A DNA stretch of 64,000 bases from positions 1-64,000 of the forward strand of contig JAJXUF010000007.1 of assembly GCA_021783175.1 (NCBI GenBank), read 5' to 3'. Within the stretch, counting starts at the first letter, position 1. Every line of letters starts with the position of its first letter. This document shows positions 1 to 8,244 of this stretch, in pieces. Source of the DNA: Pseudomonadota bacterium (GTDB lineage Bacteria > Pseudomonadota > Gammaproteobacteria > Acidiferrobacterales > UBA6901). The notes beneath the pieces are model-generated. The model was not told where the DNA came from. It worked only from the letters and a program-made list of their open reading frames with translations, and did no database searches. A program made the position numbers and the translations under genes.

Positions 1-2
1 TT

Positions 3-770
3 AATGGCCGGCTGCGGTGTATGGTGACCGGGAAGCTCGCGCTAGACTGGTCTCCCGAACAGATTTCCGGATGGCTAAAGCGGACCTACCCGGAGAACGA
101 GAGCCTGCAGGTGTCTCACGAAACGATCTATCGGAGCCTTTTTATTCAGACACGCGGTGTGCTGAAAAAGGAGCTCCAAAAGCATCTGCGAACGAAGCGG
201 GTGTTTCGCCAGTCGCGGCATCGCAACATCCAGGGATTGCCACGCGGCCAGATCATCGATGGCGCGCCGATTGCCAACCGGCCGCCCGAGATCGAAGATC
301 GCGCCATCCCGGGCCACTGGGAGGGTGATCTCATTGCCGGGCGCGGCAACACGCACATTGCCACCTTGGTCGAACGGTGCTCGCGGTTTACCATGCTGGT
401 CAAGGTCAACGGCAAGGACACGAAGACCGTGGTGGCCGCTTTGGGCAAACAGGTCCGAAAACTTCCCCGGCAGCTACGGCAATCACTGACTTGGGATCGC
501 GGCATGGAACTTGCCGACCACAAGACCTTTACGCTCGCGACAGACGCCCAGGTGTATTTCTGTGATCCGCAAAGTCCCTGGCAACGCGGCACCAATGAAA
601 ACACGAACCGATTGCTTCGACAGTACTTCCCAAAAGGCACGGATCTGTCCGCTCATTCGCAGGCAGCGCTCAACAAGGTCGCACAGCGGCTCAACCAACG
701 ACCGAGGAAGACCTTGGGATATGAAACTCCAGCAGATAGACTACAGGCGAGTGTTGCAACGACCGGTTGA
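3..770 (+). CDS. IS30-family transposase, 5'-partial
   Basis: This is a DDE transposase that cuts and joins the ends of its own IS. The frame is open from the left edge, so the N-terminal helix-turn-helix is missing from view. Counting from the ATG at 21, a WSPEQI motif lies at 10-15, followed by the rve-type catalytic core with D103 (GDLIAG), D159 (TWDRG) and E193 (TNEN). The spacing is the DD(33)E of IS30. The C-terminus has the usual LNQRPRKTLG motif. The ATG at 21 is internal to the domain and is not the true start. No frameshift is seen in the visible part, so it may be an active copy. Confidence 0.9.
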   Translation, partial: NGRLRCMVTGKLALDWSPEQISGWLKRTYPENESLQVSHETIYRSLFIQTRGVLKKELQKHLRTKRVFRQSRHRNIQGLPRGQIIDGAPIANRPPEIEDRAIPGHWEGDLIAGRGNTHIATLVERCSRFTMLVKVNGKDTKTVVAALGKQVRKLPRQLRQSLTWDRGMELADHKTFTLATDAQVYFCDPQSPWQRGTNENTNRLLRQYFPKGTDLSAHSQAALNKVAQRLNQRPRKTLGYETPADRLQASVATTG

Positions 771-777
771 TCTGACA
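752..777 (+). repeat. IS30 right inverted repeat (IRR)
   Basis: This 26-bp segment aligns with the IS30-type terminal repeat and overlaps the last six codons of the transposase. The homology to IS3 orfA starts at the next base, which fixes the element boundary. Confidence 0.65.
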
Positions 778-1034
778 GCCGCCTTTTTTAGGATGTCGCG
801 CTCCTCCTTGGTGCGCTGCAACTCTCCGCGTAGCTTCAGGATCTCGCTTTTCGCCTCGATGAGCTCTTGTGAGCGCTTCTCCTTCTTGTTCGGCGTCACG
901 GCCTTCACCCACTTGTAGAGGCTGTGGCTCGACACGCCCAGGCGTTCCGATACTTCAGCGACAGAATAACCACGTTCGACTATCTGTCGGACCGCTTCGT
1001 CTTTGAACTCCGGTGAGAATCGTTGACTGCTCAT
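778..1034 (-). pseudogene. IS3-family OrfA, 3' end cut off by the IS30 element
   Basis: OrfA of IS3-family elements supplies the DNA-binding half of the OrfAB transposase. Translation from the ATG at 1034 gives a helix-turn-helix (about residues 23-45, with VAEVSERLGVSSHSLY) and a leucine-zipper coiled coil (about 58-85). It stays homologous up to KKAA at residue 86. The frame then enters the IS30 inverted repeat and stops at 741. The usual AxYFA end and the OrfB frameshift window are missing, so it cannot make a working transposase. Confidence 0.85.
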
Positions 1035-1067
1035 TGGTCTTCCTCCTATGCTCGAATTGTAGCCCGG

Positions 1068-1095
1068 AAGTGTCCGTGAGAACGGGGGAAGCCCA
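1068..1095 (-). repeat. probable IS3-element left inverted repeat
   Basis: On the minus strand the stretch begins TGGGCTTCCCCC, a typical IS3/IS2-type terminus (TG followed by a C run). It lies about 35 bp upstream of the orfA ATG. The orfB homology of another IS copy breaks exactly here, which supports it as an element end. Confidence 0.5.
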
Positions 1096-1096
1096 A

Positions 1097-1267
1097 TCTG
1101 GCATCTTCCTGCGCGCGATCTGAGATCGGTTTCTTGAGCCATACGTGGTAGCCGCTGGGGGCAACCTCCAGTAACCGGCACCTAGCTTCAATACTGTAAT
1201 GCTTCTTATTGGCCTCGATGAACTGATATGTAGGGCGCACATGACTGCAACTTCGTTTCGTGACCAT
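1097..1267 (-). pseudogene. IS3-family OrfB N-terminal fragment
   Basis: The translated minus strand (EANKKHYSIEARCRLLEV, then PSGYHVW) is the conserved N-terminus of IS3-family OrfB. Homology stops at EDAR, where the left end of the next IS3 copy begins. No DDE residues remain. The fragment lies 5' of orfA, the reverse of the natural order, so it belongs to a separate older copy that was truncated. Confidence 0.75.
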
Positions 1268-1342
1268 GTAGTACCTCCCATGGGGCGTGAAATTCTAGAG
1301 TTTCACTCTCCATTAAATACTGGGAACTCCAATTTGATCGGC

Positions 1343-1555
1343 GAGCGCGACGAGCAGACTGCCGCGATCGTCACGAGCAATCTGGACTTCGGCGAAGGGG
1401 ATCAGGCATTTGCCGCCAACCGGCTGCTTGCTTTGGCGACGCTCGATCGGCTGCGCCACAATGCCTATTGTCTGGTGCTCGATGGCGAATCGTTCCGTGC
1501 GCCGAAGCGCGCGCCGCTGGCGGCAGTTGCCACGCGATCGAAAACCAAGGAAGCT
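1343..1555 (+). pseudogene. IS21-family IstB ATPase, C-terminal remnant
   Basis: The frame reads IVTSNLDFGE, then LDRLRHNAYC, then LDGESFRAP. This matches the sensor and C-terminal part of the IstB helper ATPase of IS21-like elements. The Walker A and B motifs are missing, and the frame upstream is IS3 debris. It is a fossil of about 70 codons. Confidence 0.65.
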
Positions 1556-1591
1556 TTAAGTCAACCCACGAGAGGCCCGTTCCAGACGTGA

Positions 1592-2178
1592 TGATCGCTG
1601 GCGCCAATATGCCGAGAAACCCCGGCTCCTTTACGCCGAAAGGTGGCATAAGTCTAGGCGAAGCAACGCGTTCTAAGGTGATGGGTGGAGGGAATTGAGC
1701 AATGACTCGCTCGCGTGTCCTCGGCACTCCAACGGTGACGCGGACAGTGTGCCATTGGTTTTCAGGGAAGAAGTCCCTTCTCGTATATTTTCTGGCTTCT
1801 TGCAGCACTTCACTGCTTTTCGCGCGGACGAACTTTTTTTGCTTATTTATAAGTTCTGACTAACAGCGGTTTTGGTATTGACAACTAGCGTGTGATCTTG
1901 TGTCGGCAGGCCGGCGCCGCGTCAAATCCGATGAGCAGGCCCTGTGCCGTAAATCATTGGAGCATTGTTCCGTGGAAGTAAGTTTTACAATGCGCAGTCA
2001 TTTACGTTCTTTAGCGGCACCAGGAGCGCACCAATACCACTGTGCGCAATAATTGTCGGCGTTTAGGTTGAGTCTGCCCAGCTGCGCCGACTGAGTAGAA
2101 CAGTATCACTGCCACCTGAAAGCAGGATGCGGCAGCCGAGAAATACTGATTTCCCGCGACGGTAAGTGCAGCCGATTC
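1592..2178. other. no gene recognised (about 590 bp)
   Basis: This stretch lies between the IstB remnant and the 3' end of the dynamin-like gene. The open frames here are short and show no recognisable domain. Its 5' part probably still belongs to the decayed IS21 element. A TTGACA-like hexamer at 1878-1883 has no convincing -10 partner. I see no tRNA, clear terminator or repeat. Confidence 0.4.
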
Positions 2179-4161
2179 TTAGGCCGACAGATCGATATCG
2201 ATCGATGGTGCGTCGCCGCCCGTGGCTTCTTCCTTCGAGCTGAGTATCCGGGTGATTGTGTCGACCTGCGTTTCGAGCGCCTTTTCCTGATCACGCATGC
2301 CGTCACGTACATGTTTCAGTTCGTTCATCCGGTCCTCCAGTGTATCGCTCGCCTTGTGGATGCGCTTTATGCTTTCCAGGCGCCGGCGCAACTGTACCTG
2401 GTGTTCACGCACCTGCGATTCCATCGGCGACATGATCGTCTTGAGCCAGTTGTCGGCGTCGCGATTGGCAGTGGCGAATATCGCCCGAATGCGGGCGACC
2501 GCCGATTCGTAGAATTTCTTGGTGACCGATTTCTGCTCGGTCATCAGCAGCGACATGCCATTAATGAACTGCATGTGCTTGTCTTCAACACGCTTTATTT
2601 CGCGCAGGTACTTCATTACGGAAAACCCGTGTGGCTTGATGTTCGACAGGCCGTGCTCTTCCTGGAATTTCTTGTAAACACCCTCCATCAGTTCCTTGAT
2701 TTCCTGCGCCTGTTTCGCGACGTCTTCCATAGTGGTGTGCATCTGCTTGAAGAACGCCTGCATGCGCGATTTCAGTCCAGAGGTCGTTAGACTGATTTCC
2801 ATGTCGTGCTTGGTCTCGGCGATCATCTTGTCGATGCTCTTGAGATTGAGGTGCGAATACAGCACGTTGGTCTGTTGCGAGAAGATGCTGCGTGTAGCCT
2901 GAAAGCGCTGCAGGCTCTTCTCGAAATGTTCCTTGTCGACGCGAACCTTCTGCATCATGTGGTCGATAACGTCCATGTTCTTACCGCTCAAGCCGCTCAG
3001 CTCTTCCATGTGCTCGTAAACGCCCTTGAGACGCTGCATGATGACGAGCCGCATGGCCTTGATGACGTCAGCCATGTCGCCGCCGATGTTCTCGCGCACG
3101 ATATCGCGTTTGGCCGGCAGCATTTCCTTGCCTAGCGCGCTTTCCAGGGTGCGGATGCGGCTGCGCTCCAGAATCTTCTCGTCCTTCTTGATCTTGCCGA
3201 GCAGCGCCTTCTGTGCAGACACCGGGAAAATGTTGTGTTCGCTGATGCCGAGGTGTTTGGCGGTTTCGTGGATCTGGCGGTCGATTTCACGCTGCACTTC
3301 TTCCCAGTCGCGCAGCTCATCCCACAGACCGTCGATTTTGTTGAGCACGACCATACGTCCTTTTGCCGGGCCGCCTTTGGGGTTGCTAATGTAATCGTGC
3401 CACACCTGAATGTCGGACTTGGTGACGCCGGCATCTGCCGCAAGGATGAATAGAACGGCATGTGCGCTTGGCAACAGGCTCAGCGTCAGCTCCGGTTCGG
3501 TACCCAGCGCATTGAGACCTGGCGTATCCAGGATTACCAGACCCTGATCCAGCAGCGGATGCGGGAAATTGATGATTGCGTGCCGCCACTTCGGGATTTC
3601 GACCAATCCTTCAGGGGTGACGTGCATGCCGTTTTGGGTTTCTTCCTCGGCGATGTGTAGTCCCATCGATTGTGCGACGTCTTTTGGCACCGCCTTGATT
3701 TCGGCAATGTGCTGCAGTGCCTTGGTAACCTTTTCCGGAGAGTGGATGTCGAGGGGGATGGTGGTCCACTCATCCGCGAAACCCTTGAGTTCCGAAACCG
3801 TGGTGCCGCTGGCTCGGGTTTCGATCGGCAGCAAGCGGATAAGAGGTTCACTCTTGCGGTCGTACATGAGCTCTGTTGGACACATGGTGGTGCGTCCGGC
3901 GCTCGACGGCAGCACGCGCTGACCGAAGCTGGACAGAAAGATGGCATTGATCAGTTCCGACTTGCCGCGGGAGAATTCGGCGACGAAGGCGATATACAGC
4001 TTGTCATCACGTAGCGTGGAAAGAATCTGCTCCAGGCGCTGGTCGACCTGGGCGTCGGAGATTTCCTGGGCGCGCAGCCAGCTCCTGAAGTCGCTGATCG
4101 CGCTGAACAGGCCTTTGCGCCAGCCGCTGTAGACCTCGAATTGCTGCTCAATGTTCGTCAT
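2179..4161 (-). CDS. bacterial dynamin-like GTPase with coiled-coil tail
   Basis: This is a large GTPase of the dynamin superfamily (660 aa from the ATG at 4161; a GTG at 4170 is also in frame). GTPase motifs are visible: a P-loop of the form AEFSRGKS at 61-68, switch-I TTMCPTE near 91-97, DTPGL at 212-216 and NKID at 274-277. The last 300 residues are charged and helical, with predicted coiled coils, as in the stalk of bacterial dynamins. There is no obvious transmembrane segment. Family members act in membrane remodelling or membrane-stress protection; the role here is unknown. Some bacterial dynamins come in pairs, but this one is single. It follows mutM on the same strand with a 198-bp gap. 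Confidence 0.85.
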   Translation of the reverse strand: MTNIEQQFEVYSGWRKGLFSAISDFRSWLRAQEISDAQVDQRLEQILSTLRDDKLYIAFVAEFSRGKSELINAIFLSSFGQRVLPSSAGRTTMCPTELMYDRKSEPLIRLLPIETRASGTTVSELKGFADEWTTIPLDIHSPEKVTKALQHIAEIKAVPKDVAQSMGLHIAEEETQNGMHVTPEGLVEIPKWRHAIINFPHPLLDQGLVILDTPGLNALGTEPELTLSLLPSAHAVLFILAADAGVTKSDIQVWHDYISNPKGGPAKGRMVVLNKIDGLWDELRDWEEVQREIDRQIHETAKHLGISEHNIFPVSAQKALLGKIKKDEKILERSRIRTLESALGKEMLPAKRDIVRENIGGDMADVIKAMRLVIMQRLKGVYEHMEELSGLSGKNMDVIDHMMQKVRVDKEHFEKSLQRFQATRSIFSQQTNVLYSHLNLKSIDKMIAETKHDMEISLTTSGLKSRMQAFFKQMHTTMEDVAKQAQEIKELMEGVYKKFQEEHGLSNIKPHGFSVMKYLREIKRVEDKHMQFINGMSLLMTEQKSVTKKFYESAVARIRAIFATANRDADNWLKTIMSPMESQVREHQVQLRRRLESIKRIHKASDTLEDRMNELKHVRDGMRDQEKALETQVDTITRILSSKEEATGGDAPSIDIDLSA

Positions 4162-4248
4162 TTCACGCACGCCCTAGGGTGTTTTGCTATCACATATCAG
4201 AATGTTAGCCGCTGGTTATAGCGATCGCGGACCGGCGGCCCTATTTTC

Positions 4249-4263
4249 CCGACCGTCGGTCGG
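4249..4263. repeat. perfect 15-bp palindrome in the dynamin/mutM intergenic region
   Basis: CCGACC-GTC-GGTCGG is a perfect 6-bp inverted repeat with a 3-bp centre, followed on the plus strand by four T. It lies about 88 bp upstream of the dynamin-like gene. It could be an operator (a GACCGxCGGTC core resembles TetR-family sites) or a weak hairpin. The minus strand has no T tract after it, so it is not a normal terminator for mutM. Confidence 0.4.
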
Positions 4264-4359
4264 TTTTCCAGGACCGTTCCTCTGCTAACGGTTTCGGCTA
4301 AAAAACCAAGAAAATCAATTTATTCAAACAAGCAAGTAATGTGCCACTTAAAGAAACAG

Positions 4360-5175
4360 CTATACCTGGCAGTGGGGACAGAAAAAGGCGCGGCGCTGGC
4401 CCAGACGGAGTGCCTGAATGGGGCTGCCGCAATTCAGGCAGGGCAGGCCAGTACGACCATAGACCGCGAGAGCCTGCTGAAAGTATCCCGGTTGGCCATC
4501 GGCATTCTGAAAATCGCGCAGGGTTGTGCCGCCCGCGCGGATGGCCCTTTTTAGGGTCGATTGAATGGCTTTGACCAGGCGCTCGCAGTCGTTACGGCGA
4601 AGTCTGCCGGCAGCTCGACGCGGGCGGATACCGGCTGCAAACAGCGCCTCGTTGGCGTAAATGTTGCCGATACCGGCGACAACTCGCGTATTCATGAGCA
4701 GGTCGCGAATAGCCCCCTTGCGAGCGCGCGTGCGGGCATACAGATACTCGCCCGTGAAACCGGTGCTTAATGGTTCGGGGCCGAGATCCTTCAGCAGCGT
4801 ATGGGCGGCCGGATCGTCACGCGTCCACAGTATCGCGCCGAAACGGCGCGGGTCGTGCAGTCTCAGGCATTTGCCACTGGCGAGCGCGATGTCGACATGG
4901 TCGTGCTTGCCGGCCTCGGTAGTGCAGGGCACGGTGCGCAGGCTTCCGCTCATTCCCAGGTGCATGATGACGGTGCCGTTGTCAGTGTGCAGCAATAGAT
5001 ATTTTGCGCGGCGCTCCACCTGACGTATCGTCTGTCCGGGAAGGTCGTGGATGAGCGCCCGCGGTACGCGCCAACGTAGCTGCGCTTGGCGTACCACCAC
5101 GGCATGGATCTGTTGGCCGATCAGCTGGGGCGCGATGCCGCGGCGCGTGGTTTCAACTTCCGGAAGCTCCGGCAT
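4360..5175 (-). CDS. mutM: formamidopyrimidine-DNA glycosylase
   Basis: MutM (Fpg) removes 8-oxoguanine and other oxidised purines and nicks the abasic site. The protein has the usual 271 aa. It begins MPELPEVET, giving the catalytic N-terminal Pro and Glu after Met removal. The conserved Lys is K58 in RRAKYLLLH. A C-terminal zinc finger is formed by C246, C249, C266 and C269. All key residues are intact. It sits 21 bp after the DUF4340 gene on the same strand and may be co-transcribed with the ABC operon, though its role is unrelated. Confidence 0.97.
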   Translation of the reverse strand: MPELPEVETTRRGIAPQLIGQQIHAVVVRQAQLRWRVPRALIHDLPGQTIRQVERRAKYLLLHTDNGTVIMHLGMSGSLRTVPCTTEAGKHDHVDIALASGKCLRLHDPRRFGAILWTRDDPAAHTLLKDLGPEPLSTGFTGEYLYARTRARKGAIRDLLMNTRVVAGIGNIYANEALFAAGIRPRRAAGRLRRNDCERLVKAIQSTLKRAIRAGGTTLRDFQNADGQPGYFQQALAVYGRTGLPCLNCGSPIQALRLGQRRAFFCPHCQV

Positions 5176-5196
5176 GTATCGGGGCGGCTGGCAGTA

Positions 5197-6126
5197 TCAG
5201 TCAGGCTTGAGCTGCAGTAGTTGTGTCGCCATTTCCGCCGGAAAATGATACTCGAGTCCTTCGTCGTGGCGATACAGGATCAGCTCAGGCTTGCGCGCCA
5301 GAATGCCAAGGTCCAGCTCTTCGGGTGCAGCCGCAAGGGTCTTGGGGCCGGGCGAGGTACCTGCGGCCGCGGCGGTGGGTGCCGGCTTGTTCTCAGAGGA
5401 GCCCGCTGTGCGTGGGACGAAGGTAATCCGAATATGGTCGATCACCGGACGGCCCGAGTAGGGAGTAACCGAGAGAGCCTCAGCGTAGCGCCACTCATCG
5501 ACAAACTGATTCACGCGATCGGTCGACAGATCTTTGTTAGGTGGAGTCACTTGCCAGCTGCCATCCGGCTTGCGCGTAAGGTGCAGGCCCGGAAGACTGA
5601 ACGCGACAGGCTTGTCCGCGGTATTAATCAGGCGTGTGCTGAAAAAATCAGACGGGCGCCCGGTCGCGGCGTTGTCGAAGTGCTCAGGCACGAGGTACAC
5701 GCTGCCATTATATAGGATGTAAAAATCCGGATTCAGAGGATGCGGGCCGCCAAAGCTGATTTTCTGATCATTCAGCCAGAGTTCGGCGCGCGGTTTATCC
5801 AGTCCGTATCTGCCGAGCTCCGCTGTCGGTGCGCTGAAATGTGTGGCTATCTTTGCCACTGCGAGATGCAGCAGTTCATTGATGCGGAAGCCGTTGGCAC
5901 GCGCCTTGCGCGGAGCGGTCATGAACCAGTGGTCGCCGGATTTTTCGAGGTCAATCTCTGGCTGGTCCGGCCGCTGCAGTCGAATGTGGGTAATGGCCTC
6001 CATGGACAGGCTGGTAAGGGGCGGGATCGGAGGCGACTTGTGCATCCCGGGTTTGAAAATCACGACTAGCCCCATGATCACGATGACCAGGGCAAGGCCG
6101 ACATTGAGCCACCAGCGACTGCTCAT
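5197..6126 (-). CDS. DUF4340-domain membrane-anchored protein
   Basis: This 309-aa protein has one N-terminal membrane anchor (about 8-26) and a beta-rich extracytoplasmic region of the DUF4340 type. A low-complexity Ala/Pro/Thr linker lies at about 250-275. It is the last gene of a four-gene minus-strand operon (ABC ATPase, ABC permease, GldG-like, DUF4340), 16 bp after the GldG-like gene. DUF4340 proteins often accompany this ABC type, probably as a periplasmic partner. Substrate and function are unknown. Confidence 0.8.
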   Translation of the reverse strand: MSSRWWLNVGLALVIVIMGLVVIFKPGMHKSPPIPPLTSLSMEAITHIRLQRPDQPEIDLEKSGDHWFMTAPRKARANGFRINELLHLAVAKIATHFSAPTAELGRYGLDKPRAELWLNDQKISFGGPHPLNPDFYILYNGSVYLVPEHFDNAATGRPSDFFSTRLINTADKPVAFSLPGLHLTRKPDGSWQVTPPNKDLSTDRVNQFVDEWRYAEALSVTPYSGRPVIDHIRITFVPRTAGSSENKPAPTAAAAGTSPGPKTLAAAPEELDLGILARKPELILYRHDEGLEYHFPAEMATQLLQLKPD

Positions 6127-6142
6127 GCGAACTCCGGTTAAT

Positions 6143-7489
6143 TCAACGTTTGCGCCTGCGCAACCAGATCGTGATTCCGCTTGCCACCAGCGCCAGCGGC
6201 AGCACCAGCAGGAAACCGAAGCCGATGACAGCCTCCGCGGTGCGCGTCAGGTTAAGGCGCAAATCCGGCGCGATGCGGGTCGGGATGTTGATATAGGCGT
6301 CATCGTTGCTCAGCCAGTTTATCAGATTCATCCCCAGATCCAGGTTGCCGCCATTGCCGATGAAGGTATTGGAGAGGAAGTCTCCGTCGCCGATGATGGC
6401 AATGCGTTGCTGGCGTTGATCATGATCGCGCGTGAGTCCCACGCCGATATTGAGCGGGCCAGGGATGTCCTTCCCCTTGCGAAAGCTGGTCACTTTAGTG
6501 AGCGGGCCAACGGCCGACCAGGCCGACGGCGCAGTATCCAGGATAACCTGCGCATTCCACTTCTTCGGTGGATCGAAGGTGATTCCACCGGCATCGGGAA
6601 ATAGGGTCATAAGGTTGAATCCACGCACCACTGGTTGCTGGCCATATCGCGTGACGACCACAAAGGTGGCCGACTGCCCCCCGGTCAGCAGTTGCGATAC
6701 CGGATCGACGATGACTCCCGGCTGGAATTCGACGCCAAGCATTTCAGCCAATGGTCGTAGTCCTTTCAGCCGTCCAGGATCACTCAACCACAGCAGGTTA
6801 CCGCCATGGTTGACGTAGTCTTCCACCTGTTTGACTTCGCCCGGCAGGTAGTCAACGCGCGGACCGGCGATGACCAGCACGGAGGTATTCTGCGGGATCT
6901 GGCCATTGTCACCAAGATCAAGGGTATGCACCTTGATGCCACGCTTAGTCATCTGCGTCGCCCACGTCGACAGGTCGAAGTTCGCCTCGCGCTCAGGGCT
7001 GCGCTCGCCGTGGCCGCTTAAGAATACGACCCAGCCGCCGCCGCCGCGTCCAACACGCGCGAGCGCGTTGGTCAATGACCCTTCGCTCACCTGTTCCACC
7101 ATTTGAGTCTGCCCGCCGTACTCGACTGTCATTTCCCCGTCGAAGCGGACTCCGGCACTACGCGCCTGTGCCGGGTTGGTGTCGGGATTGACGAACTTGA
7201 GGCTGACGCGGGGGTCGTGGCGCTGGTAGCGCTCGACAAGCTCCGTGATGCGTCGACGCAGATCCGGGTTAGCGGATGCGTATGCCGTGATACTGATTGG
7301 TTTGGTAAGCCGCTGCAGCAGAACCACGCTCGCCGGAGACAGGCTATTGCGACCCGATTCAGTCCAGTCAAATTGCCTGTGATACTGCCGGCTCAGTGCC
7401 AGTAGAAGTCCGACTGCGACCAGAAACAGAACAATGAAGCTGGAACTCGCCAGCCGCAGCTTGAGACGCGATTGACGCGATACGCGCAT
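6143..7489 (-). CDS. GldG-like ABC system auxiliary protein
   Basis: This 448-aa protein has a transmembrane helix at about 13-33 and another near the C-terminus (about 418-440), with a large periplasmic domain between. The domain matches the GldG / ABC-2 auxiliary family (FxxTESGRNSLSPAS after the first helix, LSGHGERSP near 155, a GGNLLWLSDPG motif). In Bacteroidetes GldG works with GldA and GldF in gliding and secretion; proteobacterial homologues have no assigned role. It starts 5 bp after the permease gene ends, so the two are surely co-expressed. Confidence 0.85.
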   Translation of the reverse strand: MRVSRQSRLKLRLASSSFIVLFLVAVGLLLALSRQYHRQFDWTESGRNSLSPASVVLLQRLTKPISITAYASANPDLRRRITELVERYQRHDPRVSLKFVNPDTNPAQARSAGVRFDGEMTVEYGGQTQMVEQVSEGSLTNALARVGRGGGGWVVFLSGHGERSPEREANFDLSTWATQMTKRGIKVHTLDLGDNGQIPQNTSVLVIAGPRVDYLPGEVKQVEDYVNHGGNLLWLSDPGRLKGLRPLAEMLGVEFQPGVIVDPVSQLLTGGQSATFVVVTRYGQQPVVRGFNLMTLFPDAGGITFDPPKKWNAQVILDTAPSAWSAVGPLTKVTSFRKGKDIPGPLNIGVGLTRDHDQRQQRIAIIGDGDFLSNTFIGNGGNLDLGMNLINWLSNDDAYINIPTRIAPDLRLNLTRTAEAVIGFGFLLVLPLALVASGITIWLRRRKR

Positions 7490-7494
7490 ACTTC

Positions 7495-8244
7495 CTAGGC
7501 CCCCAGCCGATCCATATCGAGTCGCCGCACGCTCAGCGTGAGAAAGGTCACGATGAACAGCACCAAATACACCGCATCACTGGTATCGAAGATGCCTTCG
7601 AGAAACGGTTCATAGTGATTGAGCAGCGAGAGATAGCCGAGTACGCCCGATGCCCCGGAACCCTGGCCAGCCCAGTCCAGTATCCAGAAAAGCAAGAGCA
7701 CCCCGAAAGTGCTGATCGCGGCCACTGCCTGGTGTTGCGTGAGGCTCGACATGAAAAGACCGACCGCCGCGAATCCGGCGGTGAGCAACGCCAGACCCAG
7801 AAGTCCGGCGCCGAACATGCCGAAGTCGAGTGTGCCGCCGACAAGCAGCGACAGTGGCATCAGTGCCACCAAAGCAAGCGTGAGCCACAGAAAGGCGACC
7901 AGACTGAGATACTTGCCGAGTACAATCTGCGTCATCGACACCGGAGCACTGAACAGCAGGCTCAGGGTCTTATTGCGGCGCTCGTCCGCGATCAGGCGCA
8001 TACTCACAAGCGGCACCACCAGCAGCAGCACCACGGCCGCATTGCCAAGCAGTGGTGCGACCACTACCGCAGTAAGCCCTTGGCTTCCTCCCATACTCAA
8101 CAGCTGCGACTGGACTTGAGCGAAATACTGCAGGTTGCTGAGAAACATGAATCCGAGAATGAGCAAAACCACCGCCAGGATGGCCCAGGCAAGAGGCGAC
8201 AGAAAGAGGCGCCGCAGTTCGTGGCGTGCGATGGCTAAAATCAC
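7495..8244 (-). CDS. ABC-2-type permease, GldF-like
   Basis: This 249-aa integral membrane protein has about six hydrophobic helices and fits the ABC-2 permease / GldF family. A conserved RLIADERRNKTL motif follows the second helix (about 84-95), as is typical for coupling to the ATPase. It starts with GTG at 8244 and overlaps the ATPase stop by four bases (GTGA), indicating translational coupling. It presumably forms the membrane channel for the ATPase encoded just upstream. Confidence 0.88.
   Translation of the reverse strand: MILAIARHELRRLFLSPLAWAILAVVLLILGFMFLSNLQYFAQVQSQLLSMGGSQGLTAVVVAPLLGNAAVVLLLVVPLVSMRLIADERRNKTLSLLFSAPVSMTQIVLGKYLSLVAFLWLTLALVALMPLSLLVGGTLDFGMFGAGLLGLALLTAGFAAVGLFMSSLTQHQAVAAISTFGVLLLFWILDWAGQGSGASGVLGYLSLLNHYEPFLEGIFDTSDAVYLVLFIVTFLTLSVRRLDMDRLGA

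Larger units (their letters stand above)
1..777 (+). mobile_element. IS30-family insertion sequence, left part outside window
   Basis: The segment holds an IS30-type transposase gene and ends in a right terminal inverted repeat (752-777) resembling that of IS30 (TGTTG...TTGA...TGACA). The repeat overlaps the 3' end of the transposase gene, as is usual in this family. Directly beyond 777 the sequence is IS3-family orfA, so this element inserted into, or recombined within, an older IS. The left end lies before base 1. Confidence 0.85.

Noticed and set aside
1371..1808. 145-codon minus-strand ORF across the IstB remnant
   Set aside because: It is antisense to IstB homology over its first half and shows no domain of its own.
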